Origin: Chlorobiota bacterium
Lineage (GTDB): Bacteria > Bacteroidota > Ignavibacteria > OLB7
Length of the DNA: 59,137 nucleotides
Assembly (NCBI GenBank): GCA_016788565.1
Contig: JAEUSP010000124.1
Coordinates: 1 to 59,137 of the forward strand
Direction of reading: 5' to 3'
Within the stretch, counting starts at the first letter, position 1, and each line of letters begins with the position of its first letter. Position numbers and translations under genes: made by a program. A model generated the notes under the pieces. That model saw only the letters and a program-made list of their open reading frames with translations. It searched no databases and was not told where the DNA came from. Positions 51,100 to 59,137 of this stretch are shown in pieces.

Positions 51100-54000
51100 T
51101 TACCAATCCTCCCCAGCAAACTGAAGTTTCACCCGCTCGGCTTCGGCGCGGCGGTTGTCGGCAATTAGGGCTTGCTGCAAAAGCTCGGCAATCTCTTCGT
51201 CGTCGGGAAGCCACTCAAATCCGATTCGCAAAATCTCCTCGGCCCCGGCTGCATCCCCTTCGCGAATCAGTGCTTTGGCAATATCCACCGTTGCCCCGCG
51301 CAGCCGTGTCTCGAAATCTTCGCGGACGGCCTCGAAATAATCATCATACAGTGACGGGAAGGGAACCTCGCCGGCGGCGGTTTGCAACGCATGAAGCAGC
51401 TGGGTGCGGGCGCGCGAAAGTGCGCGCTGTTTGGCCGCAGCCATTGCCCCGTTTAGTGCGTCCCAAGCCTCCAGAATATCCACGCTGATGAAATCGAAAT
51501 TCAGCCGAATGGTCTCGTCATCCCGCAACAATGCTTGGTCGCCAAGCAATTTCCGAAGGCTTGCAATGGCCATGTTGACGGTTTTGCGTGCAAGCTCAAA
51601 ATCTTTCCCTTCCTCGCCAGCCGCCAGCAAATAAAATTCCTGTTTTGATAACGGGCGGCGGCTCATCCGGTCGGCAACTAACAGCCCCAAAATGGATTTC
51701 ATCCGCCCGCCACGCACTGGCTGCACCGTGCCGTCGGCTAGGGTGAACTCCACACGGCCAAGCATGGTGAGCTTGCATTGCTGGCTGCGGGTTGCGGCCG
51801 CGTGCTGCTGCCGAAATTGTTTCTGCAGATCCTCAATCCGCTTCTTCCACATTGCTTGCTCTTTTTCCGGCAAGTGGCGGCCGCAATGCTTCATCATCAT
51901 TTCCATGCAGCCTATCATTGCCCGCTGGTGATACCACTCCAATCGGTTTGTGAACGCTGCGTGGACCTCACGTTCGCGCCCTTCCAGTAGGTTGTTCCCT
52001 GTGGTTTTGCGGACTAACTCTATCAGTTGTAGGCCAATGGTGAACAGGTAAAACCCGCTTTCGTGGGTGGTGACTTCTGGAATCAGAATCTCATTCACGG
52101 TGTTGGCAACCGTTGTTGGGTCATCGTTCAATGCTTCCACCAGACGGCGGTAGGGTGAGAAGGAGGGTTTCTGCAATGCCCCCTGCATCCCACCCCAATC
52201 ACCAGCAAGAACAGCATGACTGTACGCCCAGAAATGATCTTCCGAAATTATTGGAAGATTGAACGTGCGCAGCAACGCATCGGCCCCGGCGGCTTCCCCC
52301 GACAAAATGGTGTGATAGCCCAATGCGTGCTGAAAACTGACCCGCAGTTCGCCCAACATATTTTGCGGCAGCGACCTGATGAATACCTCCCATTCTTGTA
52401 AAACCTCATTGGCATCCTGGCCAAGCATCAGTTTGGCGAACAAGGCTTTGGAACTGGCAAGCGCGTAGTTCCGCCAGTGGCCCATATCTTTGAACGTCCG
52501 CAGCGCGCTTGGGAGCATTTCCGTGAATTTGTGGTATTGCCCCGCCGAATGCAGCAGCCCCAGGGTTGCCACAAACCAATGCGACGTTGGCGGGAAATTC
52601 TCCCGTTCGATTCGCTCCAACAATGCCAATCTCCGTTGCACATCATCGGCGGTGAAGAACAGCGGGAACAACTGCGGGACCAGGCCCTGGGCAATCTCGC
52701 GCCGAACATCGGGGGGGATGTCGTGGCTGTCCAAAAGATCAATCACCCGCTGCTCAAGGTGGTCGCTGCCTTCAATCTGGTTGTAGTAATGGAACCGGGC
52801 AACTCCGTTCAGGAAATAGAGGTAATCGTTGCTGAAACGTAGCTCCGGCGCACGTTCCAGAATTACTTCCCCTTCGTTCCAAGCCTCCAATCCAAGCTCA
52901 ACATTAGGATGGGGCATCTGGGAGTTGAGCAATCCCAGCACGCGCAAGCGGTGGTTAAGCAGATGGTGGGGAAGCTCCCCAGAAGTTTCTTGTAGATACT
53001 CTTGGATGGTGGCGGCCAATGCTGCCGAACGGAACTCACGAATTTGCAGCGTTGTTCGCATGTTCAACGCCCGCAACCGAAGCTCCAGAAACTCGGCTTC
53101 GTTCCACCAGCGGCTGTTGGCATCGTACAACTTCAACGCCACCTGCCCAATCTGCAGCCGAATACTCCAATCGGTGGTTCCCGTAATCCGCAGCCCAATG
53201 CTGATGAGTGAATGAATCAGCACGGCAAGCGTATCGGGGGGAAACGCTATCTGCGTTGCGTGGCGGTCCAGATACTCAATGGGGGCGATTGCAAACAGCG
53301 GCAGTTGCTGCTGGATAATGCTTGCAAGCCGGTGGCCGGTTTCCACCGTTGCGGTTGCGGCCACCTCCTCCAGTAAGTAGTGATGCAGCAGTGTGTGGGT
53401 GAAGGTCAGCAACGGAGTTTGGCTTGCCGAGCTGGTGATGGAGGTTGCCGAAAGCAATGCCGGAGCAAGCACCCCCTTGAAGATCAATCCTGCAATGGCA
53501 TTGGCCGAATCTTCAATTAACAGTGCGGCGGCTTCGCGTGCAAAAATTTCCCCCAGCAACGAAAGCTGCCCGGCAAGCTGCCGCTCCTTGTGATCCAAAT
53601 GCGCAACCATCCCTTCGGCCAGCAACCTCACGTTCCGCTCCAGCGATGTCTGGAAGCCGGCGGTGTCGAACCGGATGTGAACGTTTCCATCGGGTAGCTC
53701 GGTTGCCGGTTCGGCACGCAACGCACCGCGCAGAACCGACCGCAGCGCAAGCGGATTGCCAAGCGTCCGCTGCTGAAGCTGGGCAAGCAACGCAGGATTC
53801 AGATTGCTGCTGAACAGTTGGTTCCACAGTTGTGCAAGTGCGCGTTCTGGAATTCCCGGAAGCTCCAACTCCAACACAAGGTGAGGTTCCAGCACGCCAC
53901 GCACCGGAAGGTCCAACGGGCGCGCAACGCACAGCAGTGTGATAGGCTCGTTGGCAATCCCCCCAAGCAAGGTTGCAAACTCGCCAACGGAGTGCTGCGG

Positions 54001-54402
54001 AAGCAGATGGATGTCCTCGATCACAATCGCCACCGGGCGCAGCCGCGCCAGCCGTTGCAATGCGGCGATGATGGAGTGGAGCGTCCCTTCCGGTTCGGCA
54101 CGCAACAACTGCCGGGCGGTGGGGATCAGATAGAGTGATTGTGCAATCAACGGGGTGATGGCATTGGCCGCCGCAGGGTGAAGTTTGATCCGCACCACAA
54201 TCACGCCGGCGGCTTCGCAGTTGGGGATTACTTCATCCAGCAATCGTGATTTCCCGGAACCAGCTTCCCCCACCACCAACCCCGCACGCAACGCGCCGGA
54301 ATCGGCAGGGCGTTGGCAGAAATCGAGCAACCGCTGGAACTCATACTCCCGCCCAATGAAGGGGAGTATTCCGTGGTTGGCAAAATCAAGCAGTGCTTGC
54401 AT
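51100..54402 (-). CDS. Large AAA-ATPase transcriptional regulator with BTAD/SARP-like C-terminus
   Basis: 1100 residues from the internal ATG, since the longer frame uses palindromic-repeat sequence. Domains: an ATPase with Walker A G45-E-A-G-S-G-K-S and Walker B VIVIEDI near 127-131 (STAND/AAA_16 type), a long helical region of TPR-like repeats (about 400-790), then a winged-helix-like domain (about 830-930: KLTMLGRVEFTLADG, KQEFYLLAA) and a bacterial transcription activation domain (BTAD, about 940-1080). MalT/SARP-type proteins act as ligand-gated activators. No clear target operon adjoins; it may regulate the symporter gene upstream. Confidence 0.8.
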   Translation of the reverse strand: MQALLDFANHGILPFIGREYEFQRLLDFCQRPADSGALRAGLVVGEAGSGKSRLLDEVIPNCEAAGVIVVRIKLHPAAANAITPLIAQSLYLIPTARQLLRAEPEGTLHSIIAALQRLARLRPVAIVIEDIHLLPQHSVGEFATLLGGIANEPITLLCVARPLDLPVRGVLEPHLVLELELPGIPERALAQLWNQLFSSNLNPALLAQLQQRTLGNPLALRSVLRGALRAEPATELPDGNVHIRFDTAGFQTSLERNVRLLAEGMVAHLDHKERQLAGQLSLLGEIFAREAAALLIEDSANAIAGLIFKGVLAPALLSATSITSSASQTPLLTFTHTLLHHYLLEEVAATATVETGHRLASIIQQQLPLFAIAPIEYLDRHATQIAFPPDTLAVLIHSLISIGLRITGTTDWSIRLQIGQVALKLYDANSRWWNEAEFLELRLRALNMRTTLQIREFRSAALAATIQEYLQETSGELPHHLLNHRLRVLGLLNSQMPHPNVELGLEAWNEGEVILERAPELRFSNDYLYFLNGVARFHYYNQIEGSDHLEQRVIDLLDSHDIPPDVRREIAQGLVPQLFPLFFTADDVQRRLALLERIERENFPPTSHWFVATLGLLHSAGQYHKFTEMLPSALRTFKDMGHWRNYALASSKALFAKLMLGQDANEVLQEWEVFIRSLPQNMLGELRVSFQHALGYHTILSGEAAGADALLRTFNLPIISEDHFWAYSHAVLAGDWGGMQGALQKPSFSPYRRLVEALNDDPTTVANTVNEILIPEVTTHESGFYLFTIGLQLIELVRKTTGNNLLEGREREVHAAFTNRLEWYHQRAMIGCMEMMMKHCGRHLPEKEQAMWKKRIEDLQKQFRQQHAAATRSQQCKLTMLGRVEFTLADGTVQPVRGGRMKSILGLLVADRMSRRPLSKQEFYLLAAGEEGKDFELARKTVNMAIASLRKLLGDQALLRDDETIRLNFDFISVDILEAWDALNGAMAAAKQRALSRARTQLLHALQTAAGEVPFPSLYDDYFEAVREDFETRLRGATVDIAKALIREGDAAGAEEILRIGFEWLPDDEEIAELLQQALIADNRRAEAERVKLQFAGEDW

Positions 54403-54500
54403 GGGGAGTTGGTTGGAAGAGTTGGAAGAACAATGGGGCGCGCATCTAAAATTAGCAAGCGAAGGGGGAAAACAGTTGGTGGAAGATCGACGGCTTCCCG

Positions 54501-54545
54501 GTTCGGTGGCTCCGCTCATACTTCGACAGGGCTCAGCATGAGCGG
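54501..54545 (+). repeat. Palindromic repeat, copy 6 of 6
   Basis: GGTGGCTCCGCTCAT, ACTTCGACAGGGCTCAGC, ATGAGCGG. It lies between the regulator and symporter genes. The phrase GTTCGGTGGC recurs 50 bases later, indicating a partial second copy. Confidence 0.85.
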
Positions 54546-54605
54546 GGACGCTGTTCGGTGGCTTGAATCATACTTTGCACACGAGCTTGAGATACGCCAA
54601 AAAAA

Positions 54606-56696
54606 TTACCCGGCAGCGATGCTGGCAACCGCCATGTAGCAGCCGATAATCAGCAGCACAAACCCAACGCAGGCAAGGAATCCCAGAATATCGAACCGTG
54701 TTGGCCGCCAAAACATCAGGTTGGTTCCGGGGAACAACTTGTTCTGTTCAACCAGTTCCGGGTTGTTGATTTTTTCTTGAACCAAGCGGGCATCTTCTTC
54801 AGGGTCGGCAACGGCGGGGGTGTGGATTCGGGCGTAGAAATCGCGCAGCACAGGCTCGGCATTTGGCTTGGTGAGGAGTGAAAAAAGGATCAAGAACAGG
54901 AACGGAAGAATCGCATCTACTAGCAAGTTCGCGGTGGAAATCCCGGCGTTTGACCATTCGGAAAAATCCACCCCAACTGCCGACATCATGTAGATGTTCG
55001 TTCGGAACAACCCTTCGCCGCGCGGCCCCTCCGGCGTTTCCACAACCCGCTCGAAATAGATACCAACCGGAGCCACCCGCTCGGTTTTTGTGATCTTCTG
55101 GCCAACCGTTTTTGCTTTCCCCAACTTCACGTCGTCCGCCGTTGTGCGCGATTCTGCGCTCACAATCCGCTCGGTGGTTTGTTGGGTTAGCGTGGGGTTG
55201 GTGCGCATTCCGGTCAGCTCCGGCAAGGCATTGGGGATGATGATGGTGAGGGTGATGGAGAGAATAATTTGTGCGGCCACCGCCCGCGTGTTCAGCTTCC
55301 GCCAAAAATAGACTAACCAGAATGTTGGCCCCACAATCGCCCCAATCTGCAAGGCATATTTGAAGACGGCAACAATGTCATCGGCACGCAGCGCAAAGTA
55401 GATGGAGGAAGCAAGGATCAGGAAGACGATCAGCCGACCGATCAGCATCTGGCGTTGCTCGGTGGTTGTGGGGCGGAGTGTGAGGTAGATATTTTTCACG
55501 AACGCTGCCGAGGCATCCAGTGATGCGGTTGCCGCGCCATCCATGTTTGCCGAGAAAATGGCAGCAATCATCAGTCCGATTGCGCCAACGCCCAGAAGGT
55601 CGCGGGTCATCACCCCCCAGATGTTGGTGGGGTCCGAGACTTGCCCGGCGTACAGCCCCACCGCCAGCAGCCCAGTAAACGCCCAGCCGATCATCATAAA
55701 CCGTTTGAAAATGCTTCCGGTAACTAAGCCAATCCGTGCCGAGCGGTCATCCTTTGCCGAGCCACCCATGGTGAAATTTTTGGGTGCGTTCACCACAAGG
55801 TTCAGCAGTGCGAAGCTGGCCACGAAGTACCACGTGTAATCGCTTGCCGCGCCGCTGCCGAACAGTTGGAACATGGCATTGGGAACGGTTTGCTGCATCC
55901 CGGAAATGCCGCCAATCTGCGCCAGCGCAATCGGGATCAGCACCAGCGAAAGGAAGATGATAAGCACCCCCTGCACCACATCCAAAATGGCAACCGCGAA
56001 CAACCCGCCAAGCATGGTGTACAGCGCGATTAGCCCAGCGTAGATGAAGTAGAACGTGGTGAGGTCCAGATAGGAGATGAATGCTTTCAGCTTCCCTTGC
56101 TTCTCCAATTCTTGCAGCGATTTCAGTTCCGATTGTTCGGCGGTTGGTAGGGTGGCGTAGTCTTTATTTTTCAGGATTTTCAGGCGTGCAAAGCCATCAA
56201 TGGCGGCTTGTTCATCGGGGGTGTACTCGGTGGCGGGTTTGGCCATCATTGCTTGCAAGGTTTTTCCGGTCAACAGGTATCCGGTGGCGTTGCCGTAGGC
56301 CGCGCCGCACACCAGCACCAGCGCGTACAGCCCAGCAAGGAATCGGCTTTCGAAGCGGTGGAGGAACAGGTCGGCGGGGCCCAGGTAGCGTGCGCGGCGT
56401 TGCAGCGCGGCAATAAACCACTGGAATGGAGTATGGAACAGCACAAGGTTTTGGAACCAGACCCCCTGCAAACCCTGCCGATAAATTTCGCGGGTTACGC
56501 CGGCGGCTTGGCCCGCGTCGGTCATGTTCCCAAAATTCAGGAACGCCGTCAGCCACTTGCCGAAGGAGCGGCTCCCCTGGTAGAAATCGCCAGTGGTTTT
56601 CACCCGCCGCCGCGCCCGCAAGCCAATGGCCAGCATCAGTGCAAAAAAGAGGAGCAGGACAAGCCAGTCTATCAGATGAAGGCCGAGGAAGTTCAT
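54606..56696 (-). CDS. Sodium:solute symporter family transporter
   Basis: 696 residues from the ATG at 56696; the in-frame upstream part is non-coding in character. Fourteen or so membrane helices in the LeuT-like SSS pattern: GSRSFGKWLTAFLNFGNMTDAG, RYLGPADLFLHRFESRFL, AIFSANMDGAATASLDASAAF. A long insertion (about 160-210) and a large C-terminal soluble extension (about 560-640) enlarge it beyond the usual 500-600 residues. The transported solute is unknown. The AAA/BTAD regulator follows on the same strand. Confidence 0.85.
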   Translation of the reverse strand: MNFLGLHLIDWLVLLLFFALMLAIGLRARRRVKTTGDFYQGSRSFGKWLTAFLNFGNMTDAGQAAGVTREIYRQGLQGVWFQNLVLFHTPFQWFIAALQRRARYLGPADLFLHRFESRFLAGLYALVLVCGAAYGNATGYLLTGKTLQAMMAKPATEYTPDEQAAIDGFARLKILKNKDYATLPTAEQSELKSLQELEKQGKLKAFISYLDLTTFYFIYAGLIALYTMLGGLFAVAILDVVQGVLIIFLSLVLIPIALAQIGGISGMQQTVPNAMFQLFGSGAASDYTWYFVASFALLNLVVNAPKNFTMGGSAKDDRSARIGLVTGSIFKRFMMIGWAFTGLLAVGLYAGQVSDPTNIWGVMTRDLLGVGAIGLMIAAIFSANMDGAATASLDASAAFVKNIYLTLRPTTTEQRQMLIGRLIVFLILASSIYFALRADDIVAVFKYALQIGAIVGPTFWLVYFWRKLNTRAVAAQIILSITLTIIIPNALPELTGMRTNPTLTQQTTERIVSAESRTTADDVKLGKAKTVGQKITKTERVAPVGIYFERVVETPEGPRGEGLFRTNIYMMSAVGVDFSEWSNAGISTANLLVDAILPFLFLILFSLLTKPNAEPVLRDFYARIHTPAVADPEEDARLVQEKINNPELVEQNKLFPGTNLMFWRPTRFDILGFLACVGFVLLIIGCYMAVASIAAG

Positions 56697-57019
56697 GGTA
56701 GTTGCGGGATAGGCTGTTGATGTTGAAGGAGGGGCAATTGCAATGCTGTATTCATGGCGCCTGCGATTGCCTTCCGAAAAATGCGGAAACTCGCCAGATT
56801 TCAGCAGAGCAAAAAAAAATCTTGGAGGAGACAGACCGAAATAGCAATTTCCAAGAAACCTTTTTGTGGCAGGTGGTGTTTTGGAACCACGCCTGCCTAT
56901 GCCAATTACTTCAAGGAGCAAACAACAGAACAGACAACCAGCATACCTACATATCTCTGATTGACCTTCATTCGACTCAGTTATACACGTTAACCATTTC
57001 AACCAACTCGGAGGAGACT
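56697..57019. other. Divergent intergenic region
   Basis: A 323-bp spacer between the symporter and the partial exported protein gene. It should hold promoters for both. A TATCTCTG at 56952-56959 is a one-mismatch match to TAnnTTTG for the plus gene, 60 bases before the start. No repeats or other features are seen. Confidence 0.5.
57010..57016 (+). promoter_or_regulatory. Strong ribosome binding site for the GTG start at 57020
   Basis: GGAGGAG, 3 bases from the GTG. Strong Shine-Dalgarno sequences are uncommon in this window, so it supports the GTG start of the following gene. Confidence 0.7.
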
Positions 57020-59137
57020 GTGAATCAATCTACCATTGTAAGACTGTGGCTATCAGTCTTGCTGCTCTTTAGCATTGCACTTCCGCTACAAGCGCAGTAC
57101 GCAATGCAAACCCCACCGGCCAGCAACATGCCATGGAACAACTATGTTGCTGCCATCATCCCGAACAGCTTCAACAGCATCATCGGGCAAACCGGGACAA
57201 CCCTTGTTCCCGGAAGCACTGGCCAAAACTTCCCGTATGAGTGGCGAATTCCGCTGCAATTTACCTTCAACTTCTTGGGGGTAAACTACCCAACCGGGTA
57301 CAACATGGTGGCTTCGATGTCGGGGTTTGTTGGGTTCAATAATCCAACCTACTTGAACGGAGCCTACTACCCTTACTTGTACTACCAAACCAGCACTTTC
57401 TATTCTTGGTACAACAAAGTCATCTGGGTCTATTCAGCTGACTTAACCACAACGCCATCGCAAGCTGGTATTTACTGGCGTACCGATGGCCCAATTGGCA
57501 ACCGTGTGCAAACCATTGAGTGGCGCGTGCAGGGGATCAGCCAACCAGCGGGCAATCCGGGCAACTTCCAGCTGAAGTTGTACGAGACGCCATCGGGGAA
57601 AATGGAGTTCCTGTACGGGCCAAACTCCATCAACCGGAATGAACCGGGCCCAAGCAAATTGGGATATGGCGCATTGGTTGGTGTTAAAAATCTGGGGCAG
57701 GGGCAAGGCGTTCCTGCTGGTAGCGATGCCGAGAAATTTGTGATTCTTCAGAATCCAAAAACGAATCCGGACACGCTTGCCATCACCCGCGTTCCAACCA
57801 TCAACTATGTTGGCGTGCTGGCAAACTACCCGATATTATACGCTTACTACCCAAGCTACGCGCCACCAACGTTCATCTACCGTTCAACGCAGATTTGGCA
57901 CTACGAATTCCCGACAAAAGATGGCCAGCAGATTGGCTATCGGCTTTCGCCGGTGTTCGATGACGTTGCTGCTGATTCGGTCTGGTTTACGCCGGAGCGG
58001 CTTGGCAACACCTACTTGGGTGGAAGCACGATTACCGTGAATGGAACATTCCTCAACGTTGGGAAGAACGTTCGCCAAAATGTTCCGGTGCAGGCAAAAG
58101 TGTACCGCGACCAGGACCTTGTGAATCCAGTGCTGACGTTGGATGGAACGGCGTTTACCACCGGAGCAGGGCAGGGGCAAAAATCCACCATCGTGCTTGG
58201 CCAGGTTACTCCGCCAGTCACCGACATCACCGGCATCTACACGGTGAAAATCTACTCGCGGCTCACCAGCCCGATGGATCAAGATTTCAGCAACGACACG
58301 CTGACAGGTCAGTTCTCCATTGCCAAGCCAAACGATGTTCGGCCCTGGGCAATTTTGCAACCGTATGAGAACAAGCCACCGCTGAACTATCAATACCCAG
58401 TTGGTGTTGGCGTTCCGGTTGAAGTGCGGTTCTTGAACGCAGGATTCAACACTCAGGTTGATGTTCCGGTTGGCTACGAGATTCGCGACAATGCTGGTTC
58501 AGTGGTTTATGCCAGCCCAGCAATTGTGCCGGGGCAATGGCAGCCAGCAACCTTCCGTGATTTGAATTTGAACCCGTGGGTTCCAATCCGTCCGGGGCGT
58601 TATTACCTGAAGGTGATGACCAATCTCCACAATGACGAAAACCGCCTGAACGACACGCTTCCAAACTGGAAGTCATGGGGTCAGCCGTTCGATGTGAACT
58701 ACGAGATTGAGCTTGAAGCACTGCTTGCTGGTGTCACGCCGCACTCACCCGTGGAGTTCCAGTCGTATCCTGACGGTCGCCCAGTTCCGGTAAGCGCAGG
58801 CTTCCGCAACAACGGCTTGGCGGATGCAACGAACGTCCCAGCAACCGTGGTGATTAAAAACGAGGCAGGGCAGATCGTCTATTCCCGCACTGCAACCATT
58901 CTCAGCATTGCAAGCGGTGGCGCGCCAATGACCCAGGGGTTCCCGGATTTTATCCCGAACGGCGCAGGAGGCTATTGCCTGACCGTCACCGTCAGCGACC
59001 CACAAGACCCGGTGACGGAGAACAACTCAACGACATGGTGCTTTAACGTGAAAGCCCGGTACGCAGGGACGTACCGCGTTGGATTTGGCGAACACTTCCG
59101 CACGATCAGCGAAGCATGGGATTCGGTCAGCACCTAC
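57020..59137 (+). CDS. Large exported protein, 3' end outside the window
   Basis: At least 706 residues in an open frame with no stop before the window ends. It starts at GTG behind GGAGGAG with a signal peptide (TIVRLWLSVLLLFSIALPLQA, cleaved near QA). The first about 230 residues are Tyr/Asn/Pro-rich and beta-like (WRIPLQFTFNFLGVNYP). Repeated CARDB-like modules follow (PVEVRFLNAGFNTQVDVPVG, PVSAGFRNNGLADATNVPA). The visible end, GTYRVGFGEHFRTISEAW, matches the start of beta-helix domains in T9SS surface proteins. An adhesin or surface-structure role is likely. Confidence 0.8.
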   Translation, partial: MNQSTIVRLWLSVLLLFSIALPLQAQYAMQTPPASNMPWNNYVAAIIPNSFNSIIGQTGTTLVPGSTGQNFPYEWRIPLQFTFNFLGVNYPTGYNMVASMSGFVGFNNPTYLNGAYYPYLYYQTSTFYSWYNKVIWVYSADLTTTPSQAGIYWRTDGPIGNRVQTIEWRVQGISQPAGNPGNFQLKLYETPSGKMEFLYGPNSINRNEPGPSKLGYGALVGVKNLGQGQGVPAGSDAEKFVILQNPKTNPDTLAITRVPTINYVGVLANYPILYAYYPSYAPPTFIYRSTQIWHYEFPTKDGQQIGYRLSPVFDDVAADSVWFTPERLGNTYLGGSTITVNGTFLNVGKNVRQNVPVQAKVYRDQDLVNPVLTLDGTAFTTGAGQGQKSTIVLGQVTPPVTDITGIYTVKIYSRLTSPMDQDFSNDTLTGQFSIAKPNDVRPWAILQPYENKPPLNYQYPVGVGVPVEVRFLNAGFNTQVDVPVGYEIRDNAGSVVYASPAIVPGQWQPATFRDLNLNPWVPIRPGRYYLKVMTNLHNDENRLNDTLPNWKSWGQPFDVNYEIELEALLAGVTPHSPVEFQSYPDGRPVPVSAGFRNNGLADATNVPATVVIKNEAGQIVYSRTATILSIASGGAPMTQGFPDFIPNGAGGYCLTVTVSDPQDPVTENNSTTWCFNVKARYAGTYRVGFGEHFRTISEAWDSVSTY

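Noticed and set aside
1-59137. tRNA, rRNA genes and CRISPR arrays
   Set aside because: No T-arm GGTTCGAATCC-type phrases, rRNA segments or regularly spaced direct repeats were seen by eye. A covariance search would be needed for certainty.

Overview
The window looks like a chromosomal segment of a moderately GC-rich member of the Bacteroidota/Chlorobi group, most likely Kapabacteria or Ignavibacteria. This is an inference from three things. Several genes have promoter elements of the TAnnTTTG type that is typical of this group. Several exported proteins end in type IX secretion (T9SS) sorting-like domains. The gene complement includes a DUF1460 amidase-like protein and lamin-tail proteins, together with FlhF. 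No rRNA, tRNA, CRISPR array, transposase or phage gene was recognised.

Layout. 1-7 kb: a repeat-rich start, an exported PQQ-propeller/ankyrin fusion, a vWA protein, an outer-membrane barrel protein and a small exported protein. 7.2-12 kb: gpmA with an MqnA-like gene, then a phenylacetate/beta-oxidation trio (paaF, paaG, paaH) whose spacers are filled with repeats. 12.3-17 kb: a tightly packed minus-strand operon (MltB-like transglycosylase, M1 aminopeptidase, deoC, DUF1460 amidase) bounded by a strong terminator. 17.3-18.8 kb: an AT-richer pair of related exported proteins next to an 11-base poly-C tract. 19-21.7 kb: flhF, a FimV/HubP-like membrane protein and an unlisted 38-residue membrane protein. 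22-29 kb: vWA-OmpA lipoprotein, miaB, rnk, a SPOR protein, an RNase Z-like hydrolase and an orphan McrC-like nuclease. 29-37 kb: CHASE2 protein, ribD, two divergent lipoproteins, a double ThyX-like protein and a lamin-tail exported protein. 37-48 kb: LytR_C protein, STAS protein, two LolC/E-type permeases, a glycosyltransferase, an M50 protease, a PHA-system protein, an ABC-F ATPase and a DnaQ-GIY-YIG fusion. 48-59 kb: citrate synthase, a GT39-type membrane protein, a 1100-residue AAA/BTAD regulator, a sodium:solute symporter, and a large exported protein cut by the window end.

Most genes are housekeeping or envelope functions. The most unusual material is non-coding. There is a three-copy family of about 115-157 bp with inverted ends, probably a miniature mobile element. 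There are six copies of a palindromic element. Composite tracts of degenerate 7-9 bp repeats run directly up to the start codons of paaG, flhF and the mcrC-like gene. Four genes carry a TAnnTTTG-like element only 4-6 bases before ATG, which suggests leaderless mRNAs. The best protein-level candidates for new biology are the orphan McrC, the two-half ThyX-like protein, the FlhF/FimV-like/mini-protein module, and the paired exported proteins beside the poly-C tract.
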